From positions 248,001 through 312,000 of the forward strand of contig NZ_FNVG01000001.1 of the NCBI RefSeq assembly GCF_900107935.1: a stretch of 64,000 nt of DNA, read 5' to 3'. A model generated the notes under the pieces. That model had not been told where the DNA came from. It searched no databases and saw nothing but the letters and a program-made list of their open reading frames with translations. Position 1 is the stretch's first letter. Every line of letters begins with the position of its first letter. This stretch comes from Vibrio hangzhouensis. GTDB taxonomy: Bacteria > Pseudomonadota > Gammaproteobacteria > Enterobacterales > Vibrionaceae. This document shows, one piece after another, positions 16,456 through 26,166 of the stretch. A program made the position numbers and the translations under genes.

Positions 16456-16680
16456 TCATGCGTTTCCTGCTGCCACAGCAAACAGCGCCAATATGATACT
16501 GATGAGTCCTATGTAACTGACCCTGATTCTTTCTGAATCACTAGGCTCATTTGAAGGAAACCAACCCAAGGTGATCACTTTAGAAATAAAGAACCCAACC
16601 AAATAGCAAATGGCTTCGACTAATTTAATACGCAGAATTTCATTGATCATCAAACCAAATAAACGAATCAAGGATGACAA
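16456..16680 (-). CDS. Possible small membrane protein
   Basis: An open frame of 74 codons starting TTG at 16680 (GGAA 6 bases upstream) or ATG at 16650. It predicts two hydrophobic segments, around [19 protein letters not shown] and [19 protein letters not shown], separated by a polar loop [11 protein letters not shown] do not recognise a family. It fits tightly between two GNAT genes on the same strand, which mildly supports it. Confidence 0.35.
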   Translation of the reverse strand: MSSLIRLFGLMINEILRIKLVEAICYLVGFFISKVITLGWFPSNEPSDSERIRVSYIGLISIILALFAVAAGNA

Positions 16681-16707
16681 TAGCTATTCCAAGTAAGCCT
16701 CAGTAAT

Positions 16708-17226
16708 TTAGACGCAGGAAACCCAGTATCTGGCAATGGGTCTTTCAAACACCTTGCCATAAACAATTTCGTCAAGAACACCACCATTGTTTTCAATTAC
16801 CTTGCGAGAGGCAAAGTTATCATCATCTGCCGTCACCAAAGCCGTCTCAATGCCCAGTTGTAACGCCTTCGCAAGCACAAGATGCAACATGTGTGTTCCA
16901 TGCCCTTGAGAACGATAGCTTGGCGCAATGTCGTAACCGATATGCCCACATTCAGTTTGCAAAAACTCGTTATGCAGAATGTGACGCACTCTTATGGCAC
17001 CAATCATGTCTCCACTATCAGCTATCATCCAGAAATGGCTGCATGGGGCATAACCTTTTGGCAGGTTGATGCCCTGTTCTTCATTGCTCAGGTTTTGTAT
17101 ATAGCGTTTGAAGTCTGTCACTCCGCGTCTGTAGTAATCCGCATTTTCTGGATCATATCGTTCAAAGTCCTGAAAGAATCGAGCAAATTTCACTTGGTAT
17201 TCAGACGATGGTGACACTAATCTCAT
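16708..17226 (-). CDS. GNAT-family N-acetyltransferase
   Basis: A 172-residue GNAT protein. The acetyl-CoA site is seen in GHIGYDIAPSYRSQGHGTHM near residue 93, followed by ALVTADDDNFASRKVIENNG, the usual second motif. The substrate is unknown. It is downstream of the Pmp3-type gene with a 6-bp gap, so the two are likely co-transcribed. Confidence 0.85.
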   Translation of the reverse strand: MRLVSPSSEYQVKFARFFQDFERYDPENADYYRRGVTDFKRYIQNLSNEEQGINLPKGYAPCSHFWMIADSGDMIGAIRVRHILHNEFLQTECGHIGYDIAPSYRSQGHGTHMLHLVLAKALQLGIETALVTADDDNFASRKVIENNGGVLDEIVYGKVFERPIARYWVSCV

Positions 17227-17232
17227 CTGCCG

Positions 17233-17421
17233 CTACTCACCTAACGCCTGTTTGATTTTTTGATCCGTTTTGTACTGACTCAACGCATAAACAGACCAGA
17301 TAGCTGCGGGAATCCAGCCAATTAAGGTCACTTGTAAAATTAGACAAAAAATGCCGGCAAAAGGTCGGCCAATAGTAAAAAATTGCAGCCAGGGAAGTAG
17401 GATGGCTAATATAAGTCTCAT
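17233..17421 (-). CDS. YqaE/Pmp3-type small membrane protein
   Basis: A 62-residue hydrophobic peptide with two membrane segments: LILAILLPWLQFFTIGRPFA and FCLILQVTLIGWIPAAIWSV, then a charged tail. The layout and the IGWIPAAIWSVYAL motif match the Pmp3/YqaE family, linked to membrane potential and stress. AAGGAT lies 7 bases before the start. Confidence 0.75.
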   Translation of the reverse strand: MRLILAILLPWLQFFTIGRPFAGIFCLILQVTLIGWIPAAIWSVYALSQYKTDQKIKQALGE

Positions 17422-17522
17422 TTTTTTTATCCTTAATAACTAAATATTACTCAGGTTAACAAACTCCACAGCAACGGTGGTAGTTTTTTGTGTATGACTG
17501 AGTCATCGTGCTTAATCAATAA

Positions 17523-17990
17523 TTAATTCGAAGTTTCGATGACCACATCTGTCTTTACCGAGTTAGCAATAAAACAGTTCTGATGAGACAACTTGTGCAT
17601 CTTTGCGAGTTGTTCGTCATCCGGAATACGCTCTCCAGAAAAAACCACTCTGGGCCTTAATCTCACCTGAGTCAGCATGATTCTTCCCTGGCTATTGTCT
17701 CCTAGCAGCCCCTGGGCGCAATCTTCATAACTTTCAACACAGTATTTTCGTTTTGCTGCGATGGCGAGAAATGTCATCATGTGGCAGCTAGACAAAGCGG
17801 CAATAAACGCCTCTTCGGGATCAACACAATCTGTACTTGAAAGCGGCACGGGTATGACGTGGGGAGAAGATGAAGCAGGCACGATAACGCCACCATCGAA
17901 CTCCCAAACATGAGTCCGGGAAAAATTTCCTTCCGTGAACGTATCACTTTTATCCCTACTCCAGCGCACAATCGCTGAATGCTCTGACAT
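17523..17990 (-). CDS. OsmC-family protein
   Basis: A 155-residue OsmC/Ohr-like protein. The signature region is DPEEAFIAALSSCHMMTFLA around residue 63, holding one redox cysteine; the second is the cysteine in LSHQNCFIANSV near the end. These proteins reduce organic peroxides. The start at 17990 (MSEHSAIVRW) has AAGGAAA upstream, better than the longer frame from 18032. It is a single gene by spacing. Confidence 0.88.
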   Translation of the reverse strand: MSEHSAIVRWSRDKSDTFTEGNFSRTHVWEFDGGVIVPASSSPHVIPVPLSSTDCVDPEEAFIAALSSCHMMTFLAIAAKRKYCVESYEDCAQGLLGDNSQGRIMLTQVRLRPRVVFSGERIPDDEQLAKMHKLSHQNCFIANSVKTDVVIETSN

Positions 17991-18065
17991 GCTATTTTCC
18001 TTAGTAGTGCATTTGCCTATATTGAATACCATGTCTTACAGCCATGAAGCAACTGAACGGTTAGC

Positions 18066-18881
18066 TTAATGGAAACCATCCGTAGCTTTAATTTCATCAA
18101 GCTTTACAAGCAATTGTTGACCGAAATGATTGAACAGAGCGATACCTTTTTCTCTGGTCGCTGATACTCCGTTCGCCAAAGCCAAAGCTGACTCAATACT
18201 TTCTTTTTCAAAGTAGTGAATTGCCACTTCGGCGCACTGTTCCAAACTGGTGTGCCAACTCTTGTCTTTCTCCGCGACTAATAAATAAGCCGTTCTGAGC
18301 AGTTTCTTACCGAGAATTTTACCTACCTCTTCAGAAGTCAGTCGGGCAAAACGGCTTTCCATTTGGGTCAAAAACACCGCCAGATCGGAATTGAGTTGGT
18401 AGCCGATGCGCACATCTGGCCGGTAGCGACAAAATTTTTCAGCTAAATCTTCCCCCCAAATGCAACAGCAGCAGTGCTTAAGCCAAAATTGCCAGCGATA
18501 CTTTTCCTCTGGTTCTAGCACTTGTTTTAGATAACCGGGGTCAAGGTCGAGCTTGCTAATTTCGTCATGTCGACCCGAAATCTCCTTTGAGATTTGGTTG
18601 AGTTGCATCTGTTGTGACTTCGAGACTGGCTCTTTAAATACCACCGATACATCCAGATCAGACTGTCCCGCTTTCGCACTCCCTCTACCGACACTGCCGT
18701 AAAGGTAAATACTGTGAATTTGCCCAACAAACGCATGTCTTAGAGCATCAATCGTTGCCAACACTACAGCTTGAAATTCTGGCTGTATCTTTGTTGCCGA
18801 ACAACGATTTACGATAAAGCCATCGCTATCAAGTCCGTTATTATTTAGTTTAGCTGTCGGTAGATTCTCTACATCAGTCAT
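18066..18881 (-). CDS. Nucleotidyltransferase-domain protein
   Basis: A 271-residue protein. The polymerase-beta-like catalytic motif is YGSVGRGSAKAGQSDLDVSV near residue 64, with the GS and D-x-D residues intact. The C-terminal half is helical (a substrate-binding or HEPN-like helical region, not identifiable). Such proteins modify antibiotics, nucleotides or proteins. The CCCC run (HCCCCIWGED) near residue 138 is unusual. I chose ATG 18881 over an upstream TTG. No antitoxin-like partner is evident next to it. Confidence 0.75.
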   Translation of the reverse strand: MTDVENLPTAKLNNNGLDSDGFIVNRCSATKIQPEFQAVVLATIDALRHAFVGQIHSIYLYGSVGRGSAKAGQSDLDVSVVFKEPVSKSQQMQLNQISKEISGRHDEISKLDLDPGYLKQVLEPEEKYRWQFWLKHCCCCIWGEDLAEKFCRYRPDVRIGYQLNSDLAVFLTQMESRFARLTSEEVGKILGKKLLRTAYLLVAEKDKSWHTSLEQCAEVAIHYFEKESIESALALANGVSATREKGIALFNHFGQQLLVKLDEIKATDGFH

Positions 18882-18901
18882 ATACGGTCTCAATGCTTCT
18901 C

Positions 18902-19201
18902 TTAGCGACTCTCTTGTCTGCTTTTATCTGCCGAATCCTGCTGTTCATTACAGTCTTGTTTATGTTTAAGCAAATTAGTCAGTGAAGTGGCTTCGGTTCG
19001 TTCTGCGTCCTGATAAGCTTCAAACACATCCCCGTGTTTATATCCAGCCAGATGAAGCCCCACCTGAATTACTAGGGTAAAAAACGCAAGTATCAAAACC
19101 AGAAAAGGCACAATACCGAACAACTCCAGCCAAAGCAAAATGGAGCTAATCACAACGAATATTGCAGCAATAATGGCTTTGTTCCTACTTGATGATGCCA
19201 T
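18902..19201 (-). CDS. Small membrane protein of unknown function
   Basis: A 99-residue protein starting at 19201 (AGGAG 7 bases upstream). Two hydrophobic helices, IIAAIFVVISSILLWLELFG and VPFLVLILAFFTLVIQVGL, are followed by a charged tail rich in Q, D and K. I recognise no family. It ends 20 bp before the nucleotidyltransferase start and is probably co-transcribed with it. Confidence 0.6.
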   Translation of the reverse strand: MASSSRNKAIIAAIFVVISSILLWLELFGIVPFLVLILAFFTLVIQVGLHLAGYKHGDVFEAYQDAERTEATSLTNLLKHKQDCNEQQDSADKSRQESR

Positions 19202-19225
19202 GGAAAAACTCCTCATAGGGTACAT

Positions 19226-19616
19226 GCCGCCAGTTTATATTCAATTAAATGCACATAGTTAGATAAAGCTCACGAAATAGCAATCAAAAATGAGACCAAA
19301 TGTTGAGAGAAACGCTCTCGCTACATAAACCCAAAATAAATTTTGACCTCACCGCCAGTACATCTATCCGGATTTATTATGACCTCAACTTGTTAAGCAA
19401 TGAAACAATTAGAGGTCATCGTTATGATGCGAAGTGGTATTGGTTTGCTGGCATGATAGAGTCACTGACGAATAAGAATGACTAGCTAAGACTGGATGGC
19501 GTTAGGTGATTTTTGTAGACCGTAAGTTGGAGATGTTCCATGACAGAGCAGTCCAGAAAGCTAAGTCTAAGTAAAGCTTTCGACTTAGTTTTGCTACTCT
19601 GCCAATGACATCGGTA
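19226..19616. other. 391-bp gap at the junction of the accessory block and yqeA
   Basis: No convincing gene. A 61-codon plus frame at 19300 begins with TTG, lacks a ribosome site and matches nothing I know. A hairpin at 19561-19588 (CTAAGTC / GACTTAG) followed by TTTT could end transcription on the plus strand. Confidence 0.5.
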
Positions 19617-20558
19617 CTACGCTTCTTCTAATTGATGTTCTAATGACACACAGGTCCCGCACGATTCGGCCAGAACATCCAGGCTTTGGTCCAGAGCACC
19701 AATGTAGGCTTTGCCACCAAACTCAGCAAAATCCACCGCAGCGTCGACTTTAGGCCCCATACTGCCTGCTGGAAAATGGTACTGTTTCAATTCATCAGGG
19801 CTGACATTACGTAGCGCTCGTTGATTTTGTTTTCCCCAGTTTAAGAATACCGCTGGCGCGTCGGTCAGAATCAGCAGTTTTTCAGCGCCAAGTTGTTTAG
19901 CCAAAAGAGTTGCAGCCAGGTCTTTGTCAATCACCCCTTCAACGCCTTTGAAGCCGGATTCGCATTTACAAACAGGAATGCCACCACCACCACAAGCGAT
20001 AACAATCTGCTCCGCGGCCAACAAAGTTTCGATGGATGTTTTGTCGATAATGTTTTTGGGTAGTGGTGAAGGAACAACGCGACGCCAGTATTCGCCATCG
20101 CGCTTCATGGTCCATGCGTTCTTCTCCGCCAACGCCCTGCCTTCTTCTTCGTCGTAAACGGGCCCGACAAATTTAGTTGGATCAGAAATACTCGGGTCGT
20201 CACTATCGACTTCAATACGGGTTAATAACGTCGTGACATCTTTCTCCGGGATCCTGTTTTGCAATTCCTGCGCTAACATGTAGCCAATCATCCCTTCACT
20301 CTCAGCACCTAATACATCCAACGGATAGGGAGAAACCTTATCGTAGGCCAGATTTTGCAGTGCCAGTAAGCCCACTTGTGGGCCATTGCCGTGGACGATC
20401 ACCACGCGATATTCTTTGGCGATTTCTGCAATGGCTCTTGCCGCCAGTTTTATGTTGTCGAGTTGATTGGCGAAGCTGGGTTCATCCCCCCTTCTAAGTA
20501 GCGCATTGCCGCCCAAGGCAACCACCACCGTGCTTCTTTTGGTTTTATTTGCGTTCAT
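19617..20558 (-). CDS. yqeA: Carbamate kinase (YqeA)
   Basis: A 313-residue amino-acid-kinase-fold enzyme making ATP from carbamoyl phosphate. Motifs: VVVALGGNALLRRGDEP at the start, VVIVHGNGPQVGLLALQNLA, IACGGGGIPVC, IDKDLAATLLAKQLGAEKLL, LTDAPAVFLNWG and FPAGSMGPKVDAAVDF. The start at 20558 has AAGGAG 5 bases upstream. It is the last gene of ygeW-ygeX-ygeY-hyuA-yqeA. In this locus it probably harvests the carbamoyl groups released by YgeW, giving substrate-level ATP under anaerobic conditions. Confidence 0.95.
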   Translation of the reverse strand: MNANKTKRSTVVVALGGNALLRRGDEPSFANQLDNIKLAARAIAEIAKEYRVVIVHGNGPQVGLLALQNLAYDKVSPYPLDVLGAESEGMIGYMLAQELQNRIPEKDVTTLLTRIEVDSDDPSISDPTKFVGPVYDEEEGRALAEKNAWTMKRDGEYWRRVVPSPLPKNIIDKTSIETLLAAEQIVIACGGGGIPVCKCESGFKGVEGVIDKDLAATLLAKQLGAEKLLILTDAPAVFLNWGKQNQRALRNVSPDELKQYHFPAGSMGPKVDAAVDFAEFGGKAYIGALDQSLDVLAESCGTCVSLEHQLEEA

Positions 20559-20630
20559 AGGTACTCCTTGAGGGAGACCAAACAACTCAATGTTCGGTCT
20601 CACCATACGATATTGGTATCAGGTTATTTA

Positions 20631-22073
20631 TTAATATGACGACTGCGAGAAAGGCTTTCGATGAACAAAGTGACCATCGCCCGCTTCTCCAGTGAATTCT
20701 CCATCATAGGCGACCAACTTCCCACGACTGAACGTCATTAATGGCCAGCCTTTGCATGGTATGGATTCGTAAGGGGTATAATCTGCGTTGTCGTGCAAGT
20801 TGATATGACGAATGGCTTGTTGTTTTCCAGGATCAAACAAAACGATATCTGCATCGGCCCCCACACCAAGGTGACCTTTATTCGGGTATAGCCCAAACAG
20901 TTTTGCGGGCTGGTAACTGGTCAGGGACACAAATTGATTTGGGGTAATTCTCCCCGCCATCACACCCTCCGAAAAAAGTAGCGGCATTCGGGTTTCTACA
21001 CCCGGTATTCCATTGGGCGTTTTAGTAAAGTCTTCTGCGCCTAGTTGCTTCTGCTCTGCAAAAGTGAAAGAGCAATGGTCGGTAGCGACGGTGTCAATCG
21101 AGCCATCACGAAGCCCTTGCCAGAGCTTGTCGTTTTCTTCCTTATCTCTCAGCGGTGGACTAAGCACATACTTCAGTGCATCTTCCCGATCGTAACAACT
21201 ACTGTCCAATACCAGATATTGAGGGCAGGTTTCGACCCAGACCGGCTGCTGGTTTTGTCTCGCCAATCGGGTGTAGTCAAGCCCTAACCCGTTGGATAGA
21301 TGTACGATATATAAAGGTGCCGAATCGGCCAGTTTCGCCAGATTGATCACCCGCGCAATAGCTTCCGCTTCACACTCCAGAGGACGGCTTAAAGCGTGAT
21401 ATTTCGGTGCTACTTTGCCTTCGGAGATGAACTGCTGCCGCTTTAGCGACAGTGCGGCATCGTTTTCCGGATGTACCGTCGTGAGTGCTCCCACTTTCTT
21501 AAGCTGAGTGAGCGCTTTTAATACTGAACAATCATCCAGTTTGTAGGTGTATGTCATGTACAGCTTGAAGCTGGAGATACCCCGTTGATGAACCATCTCC
21601 TCCATCTGACTCAGAATACGTTCATCAATATGCTGGATGACACCGTGAAAACTGTAGTCAATGACGGCTTTGTCTCGAGCGTATTCATGATAAACGTCAA
21701 GTTGATGGAATAAATCACAACCCTTGGGTCCAAAGCCCATATGGTCGATGATCATGGTCGTGCCACCGCACGCTGCGGCTCGCGTACCAGTGAAGAAGTC
21801 GTCACAACTTCTGGTCATACCCGCATCAATATTAAAATGGGTATGCACATCGATACCACCCGGCATCACATACAGGCCTTTTGCATCGACAATACGTGTA
21901 TCTTCACTAATGGGCCGTACATGATCCGCAATCTGTTCGATGACGCCATCAACCACCAGAACATCGGCGATACGAATAGTATCGTGATCAACGACCGTCC
22001 CATGTTGGATCAACAAAGGTGACGACGAATTATCAAGTAATGCTTCGATATGATTGAACTGTTCAAAAGTCAT
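20631..22073 (-). CDS. hyuA: Dihydropyrimidinase/hydantoinase (HyuA)
   Basis: A 480-residue cyclic amidohydrolase. Metal ligands are visible in GGIDVHTHFN near residue 75, the carbamylated lysine in SSFKLYMTYTYK, the histidines in TTVHPENDA and YIVHLSNG, and the aspartate in DTVATDHCSF. It opens hydantoin- or dihydropyrimidine-type rings. It matches E. coli HyuA (YgeZ), with an N-terminal extension of about 19 residues. In this pathway it would open a ring derived from a purine. It is separated from ygeY by a 145-bp gap with a large hairpin, the widest gap in the operon. Confidence 0.93.
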   Translation of the reverse strand: MTFEQFNHIEALLDNSSSPLLIQHGTVVDHDTIRIADVLVVDGVIEQIADHVRPISEDTRIVDAKGLYVMPGGIDVHTHFNIDAGMTRSCDDFFTGTRAAACGGTTMIIDHMGFGPKGCDLFHQLDVYHEYARDKAVIDYSFHGVIQHIDERILSQMEEMVHQRGISSFKLYMTYTYKLDDCSVLKALTQLKKVGALTTVHPENDAALSLKRQQFISEGKVAPKYHALSRPLECEAEAIARVINLAKLADSAPLYIVHLSNGLGLDYTRLARQNQQPVWVETCPQYLVLDSSCYDREDALKYVLSPPLRDKEENDKLWQGLRDGSIDTVATDHCSFTFAEQKQLGAEDFTKTPNGIPGVETRMPLLFSEGVMAGRITPNQFVSLTSYQPAKLFGLYPNKGHLGVGADADIVLFDPGKQQAIRHINLHDNADYTPYESIPCKGWPLMTFSRGKLVAYDGEFTGEAGDGHFVHRKPFSQSSY

Positions 22074-22129
22074 AGTGTCACCGCCGAAAATTCAATTTGT
22101 TATTTAGCATCTGGTTAAAACGGCAAGTC

Positions 22130-22209
22130 CCATCCTAGAGCGGACTCCGCCAGCCTCAGGCAGACACAAGCTGGCACTCTAGGATGGAGAACGACTTTAG
22201 TCGTTTTTT
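22130..22209. repeat. Compound hairpin between ygeY and hyuA
   Basis: Outer arms CCATCCTAGAG (22130-22140) and CTCTAGGATGG (22177-22187) pair perfectly; inside, GCCAGC (22149-22154) pairs with GCTGGC (22170-22175). A second hairpin ACGAC/GTCGT (22191-22204) with TTTTTT on the plus strand follows. It may stabilise or process the operon mRNA or block antisense read-through. Confidence 0.7.
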
Positions 22210-22218
22210 CTTAGCCCA

Positions 22219-23439
22219 TTACTGGGTATTGCGTTTTTCCAGGTACATTTGTGGGATGACGGCATACATCGCTGCGCAGGTCACCAAATGGTCTTTCCAG
22301 GTTTTTTCGTTTGGTGCGTGAGCTTCTGGCTCTTTACCCGGACCGAAACCGATGACAGGTATGCCATAACGTCCCATGATGGACACGCCGTTGGTTGAGA
22401 AGGTCCATTTATCCACCAGCGGTTTCTTGTCAAACAGTAACTCGTATGACGCTTCCAGTGTTTTGGTGGCAATGTGGTCTTCATCTATTTTCCATGCAGG
22501 GAAATAACACTCCGTCGGATAAACCAATCCAGTATATGCCGGGCGATCATAGTTATACATGGACACTTTCGCGCCATATTTTTGAACCGCAGGTAGATTT
22601 TGAATTTCCTCAATCGCTCCCTCCCAGGTTTCCCCCCAGGTCAGACGGCGGTCAATTGACACAGCGCAACTATCAGCAACCGCGCAACGGCTTGGAGAAG
22701 TGAAGAACACCTCAGATACCGTCAATGTGCCTTTCCCCAAGAAAGGATCATCACCAAGATTGTCTGCAAGCTGTTCGATTTCATTGAGAATGTGACCCAT
22801 TTTGAAAATTGCGTTGTCCCCACGCTCTGGTGCAGAGCCGTGACAGCTGATACCAGAGACATCTACGCGAATTTCCATTCGACCACGTTGACCACGATAA
22901 ATCTGGCAATCTGTTGGCTCTGTCGATACCACAAACTCAGGGCGAATTTCACTCTCTTCGATGATGTACTGCCAACACAGACCGTCGCAATCCTCTTCCT
23001 GAACCGTACCAGTTACCAACAATGTATATTCGTCTTCCAGCCCCAAATCTTTGATGATTTTGCCTGCATAGACCATTGACGCCATGCCGCCTTCCTGATC
23101 AGACGCACCGCGACCACCAATCACTTCGTCATCTTCCATACCCAGGTAAGGGTCGAAGTCCCAGTTATCCAGATTACCTACACCAACAGTATCAATATGG
23201 GCATCCATGGCGATCAGTGTCGGGCCGTTGCCGATCCACCCCAGAACATTCCCCATTGGGTCGATATCGACTCGGTCAAACCCTACTTTTTCCATCTCTT
23301 CTTTAATACGAAGTACGACTTTCTCTTCGTCACAACTTTCGCTGGGGATTGCGATCATGTCACGTAGGAAGCGGGTCATATCCGCTTTATATTCTTGAGC
23401 TTTTTCCAGTACAGTCGCAAAAGGGATACTTACAGTCAT
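22219..23439 (-). CDS. ygeY: YgeY, M20-family hydrolase of selenium/purine metabolism
   Basis: A 406-residue metallo-amidohydrolase of peptidase family M20. Zinc-site motifs are [13 protein letters not shown] near residue 76, [14 protein letters not shown], and [12 protein letters not shown]; the dimerisation-domain motif [14 protein letters not shown] is present. It matches E. coli YgeY throughout. M20 relatives include deacetylases and ureido hydrolases, so it likely cleaves an amide or ureido bond of a purine breakdown intermediate to give diaminopropionate or similar (inference). It lies between ygeX and hyuA in one operon. GGAG is 8 bases before the start. Confidence 0.94.
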   Translation of the reverse strand: MTVSIPFATVLEKAQEYKADMTRFLRDMIAIPSESCDEEKVVLRIKEEMEKVGFDRVDIDPMGNVLGWIGNGPTLIAMDAHIDTVGVGNLDNWDFDPYLGMEDDEVIGGRGASDQEGGMASMVYAGKIIKDLGLEDEYTLLVTGTVQEEDCDGLCWQYIIEESEIRPEFVVSTEPTDCQIYRGQRGRMEIRVDVSGISCHGSAPERGDNAIFKMGHILNEIEQLADNLGDDPFLGKGTLTVSEVFFTSPSRCAVADSCAVSIDRRLTWGETWEGAIEEIQNLPAVQKYGAKVSMYNYDRPAYTGLVYPTECYFPAWKIDEDHIATKTLEASYELLFDKKPLVDKWTFSTNGVSIMGRYGIPVIGFGPGKEPEAHAPNEKTWKDHLVTCAAMYAVIPQMYLEKRNTQ

Positions 23440-23535
23440 TGTTCATTCTCCAAATTCTGGTCCCAACGAAAACTTCACTTCGTTGGGATTTTCAAACATA
23501 AAATTTCTCTATTTCTGATAATTAAATTCTGTTGA

Positions 23536-24738
23536 TTAAATCGTCGAGTGTTTGCCTTGCCAGACAACTTCTCGATAGTGAACGGGATCGGTATCGCCTT
23601 CGGTATTGATGACCAATACAACCGACTCCTCATTCAAACCCAAATGCGCTTTTAGCCCTTCTTTTTCACGGCTATATTCCACGGCGGCCAACAATCCAAG
23701 CCCTACAGCACCTGACTCACCCGAAATCACTGCTGGATCACCGCTTAGCGGATTCCCCAGCACACGCATACCTAACGCCGCAACCCGGTCTTCACAAGAA
23801 ACAAACTGTGTCGCGCAGTTTTTTAATACTTCCCAACCCAATGGATTAGGCTCTCCACACGCCAAGCCCACCATGATGGTCGCGAGATCACCTTCGACAT
23901 TGACCATGTCACCACTCCTAGCGATGCCAGAGCGATAAATACAGTCGGCCTGATTAGGCTCAACAACGACAGAATGAAGTTTGTCCGGCCCACAATACTC
24001 TGCGAGATAACCCAATACCCCACCAGCCATGGCTCCAACACCGGCTTGAAGGAACACATGAGTTGGCTTGTCGATACCGAGCGCCTTCATTTGCTCGACG
24101 GTTTCAACCGCGAGCGTGCTGTAACCCTGCATAATCCACGTAGGGATTTCGGTGTAGCCCTCCCATGCTGTGTCCTGAACCACCTTCCAGCCATTTTCCT
24201 CAGCGGTTTTAATTGCCAGTCGCACGGTGTCGTCGTAGTTCATATCGGTCACAATACATTCAGCACCTAAGGCGCGAATATTGTTGACTCGTTCGTCGGC
24301 GGCCCCTTTAGGCATGTAGACGACTGAGTTCTGCCCCAACTGGTGAGCAGCCCATGCAACGCCACGGCCATGGTTACCGTCTGTCGCAGTAGCAAACGTC
24401 ATTTTTGTGGTGATTTGCGCTTTGAAGGTTTCAAAATTGAAACCATCAATATCCATGTTGTATTCGTCACAAAGAAGTCTTGCGATAGCGTATACGCCGC
24501 CCAACATTTTGAATGCGTTGAGGTCAAAGCGATAAGCCTCGTCTTTTACGAGAATGCGTTTCACGCCAAATTCTTTGGCTAAATGATCGAGAGTGTGTAA
24601 CGGTGTGGGTTGATAGCCATCTAATTGCAAATGAAATCGGCGCGCTTTTTCGGCTTCACTAATTGAAAACTGATCGGAGAGGCGTCCATTAAAATGCTGG
24701 TTATCGGCAATATGAATATTAAAATTCAACTTTGACAT
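23536..24738 (-). CDS. ygeX: Diaminopropionate ammonia-lyase
   Basis: A 400-residue fold-type II PLP enzyme that converts 2,3-diaminopropionate to pyruvate and two ammonia. The PLP lysine is in RFDLNAFKMLGGVYA near residue 77; TATDGNHGRGVAWAAHQLG binds the phosphate side and QAGVGAMAGGVLGYL the cofactor glycine loop. It matches E. coli YgeX along its length. It is the carbon-releasing step of the proposed pathway. It is downstream of ygeW and upstream of ygeY on the same strand. Confidence 0.95.
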   Translation of the reverse strand: MSKLNFNIHIADNQHFNGRLSDQFSISEAEKARRFHLQLDGYQPTPLHTLDHLAKEFGVKRILVKDEAYRFDLNAFKMLGGVYAIARLLCDEYNMDIDGFNFETFKAQITTKMTFATATDGNHGRGVAWAAHQLGQNSVVYMPKGAADERVNNIRALGAECIVTDMNYDDTVRLAIKTAEENGWKVVQDTAWEGYTEIPTWIMQGYSTLAVETVEQMKALGIDKPTHVFLQAGVGAMAGGVLGYLAEYCGPDKLHSVVVEPNQADCIYRSGIARSGDMVNVEGDLATIMVGLACGEPNPLGWEVLKNCATQFVSCEDRVAALGMRVLGNPLSGDPAVISGESGAVGLGLLAAVEYSREKEGLKAHLGLNEESVVLVINTEGDTDPVHYREVVWQGKHSTI

Positions 24739-24815
24739 AGCGATACCTTATTAAATCCATTTGCACTCCCGCCTTAGTAAGGAATTAAGGCGAGGTGCAA
24801 TATTTCGGGAATAAC

Positions 24816-26003
24816 TTATTTAACTCTTTTTACTGACTCTTCCAGTAGCTGTTTCAGAATACCTGCTACATCCTGATATTTTCGATTCAGTATCATTGCT
24901 GCAATGATATAAGGCTTCCAGCTGGCTTCCTTGTAAGTAGCAATGCGATATTTTTCAAACACGGACTCTTCCACTTCACCTTCTTCACAAGAAACCCCAG
25001 TGATATCTGCAGGCAGACAATGCATGTACAAGGCTTCACCACCCTTGGTCAGCTTCATCATTTCTTCAGTGCAGTGCCAGTCTTTGTGCTGGGCGTTTTG
25101 TGCCAAACACGCCTTTTCAAGCTCTTTCAGCCCATCATGATCATTGGCACGAAGTAAATCGGTGCGCTGCCCCATGACTTTATAGGGTGCCCATGATTTC
25201 GGATACACGATATCTGCATCTTTAAACGCTTCTTCCATCGAGGTAACCTGAGTGAAACTGCCGCCCGATTCCTGAGCATTCTTTTTCGCCTCTTCGACCA
25301 CTTCTGGGATCAGGTCATAGCCTTCTGGGTGCGCCAGTACAACGTCCATACCGAAGCGGCTCATTAAACCGATAATGCCTTGCGGCACCGAAAGAGGCTT
25401 ACCGTAACTCGGTGAATAAGCCCAAGTCATGGCGATTTTTTTGCCTTTTAACTCATCAAGGCTACCAAAGTGCTCCTCAAGCCAGGCAAGGTCCGCCATC
25501 GACTGTGTTGGGTGGTCGATGTCGCATTGCAGGTTGACCAACGCAGGTCGATGAGGCAACACGCCTTCTTTCACACCATCGTCCAGTGCCTCGCCCACTT
25601 CTCTCATATAGGCATTACCTGCCCCTAGGTACATATCATCACGAATACCAATTGCATCAGCGCAGAATGAGATCATGTTGGCCGTTTCGCGTACGGTCTC
25701 GCCATGCGCGATTTGAGATTTACCTTCATCAAGATCTTGTTGAGCCAACCCCAACATGTTGATAGCGGATGCGTATGAAAAACGGGTACGAGTTGAGTTG
25801 TCTCTGAAAAGGGAAATGCCCAAACCATTTTTAAATACATTCGTTGCGATATTTTCCTGACGCATAGTTTTAAGCGTCTGGGCAGTCTTTAATACTCTTT
25901 CCAATTCTTGCGGGCTTTGCTCCCAGGTAAGCAGAAAGTCTTTATCGTGCAGTTTTGATTCCAACTGAGAAATTTCTTGGATCAGTTCATTTATATTTTT
26001 CAT
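24816..26003 (-). CDS. ygeW: YgeW, knotted carbamoyltransferase
   Basis: A 395-residue member of the aspartate/ornithine carbamoyltransferase family, of the YgeW branch, whose members have a trefoil knot. The carbamoyl-phosphate site is FRDNSTRTRFSYASA near residue 73; DIDHPTQSMADLAWL and LYMHCLPADI are the later motifs. The usual substrate-loop sequences of OTC and ATC are absent, so its substrate differs. In this setting it likely works in the phosphorolytic direction, feeding carbamoyl phosphate to YqeA (inference). It is the first gene of the operon, 166 bp or more from a sigma-54-like promoter. Confidence 0.93.
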   Translation of the reverse strand: MKNINELIQEISQLESKLHDKDFLLTWEQSPQELERVLKTAQTLKTMRQENIATNVFKNGLGISLFRDNSTRTRFSYASAINMLGLAQQDLDEGKSQIAHGETVRETANMISFCADAIGIRDDMYLGAGNAYMREVGEALDDGVKEGVLPHRPALVNLQCDIDHPTQSMADLAWLEEHFGSLDELKGKKIAMTWAYSPSYGKPLSVPQGIIGLMSRFGMDVVLAHPEGYDLIPEVVEEAKKNAQESGGSFTQVTSMEEAFKDADIVYPKSWAPYKVMGQRTDLLRANDHDGLKELEKACLAQNAQHKDWHCTEEMMKLTKGGEALYMHCLPADITGVSCEEGEVEESVFEKYRIATYKEASWKPYIIAAMILNRKYQDVAGILKQLLEESVKRVK

Positions 26004-26166
26004 TTGCTATCCCATTATCCATCTAGATTAACTATAAAAAATACAACTCAAGATAATATGCGCATGCTATTGGTATTTAACAGGCTAACAAAGCGTACTT
26101 GCCCTCTTGTTTGTATTTGTATTTTCTTCTGACAGACCAATCACTGGCCTTCTGAAGTCTTATATT

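Noticed and set aside
19300..19485. 61-codon plus-strand frame in the gap before yqeA
   Set aside because: Starts with TTG, has no ribosome site and no recognisable motif; the downstream hairpin is the only mild support.
19226..19616. Possible integron attC site because of GTTAGGT near 19500 and ACCTAAC near 17245
   Set aside because: No paired core sites or imperfect stem of the right size around them; isolated 7-mers are expected by chance.
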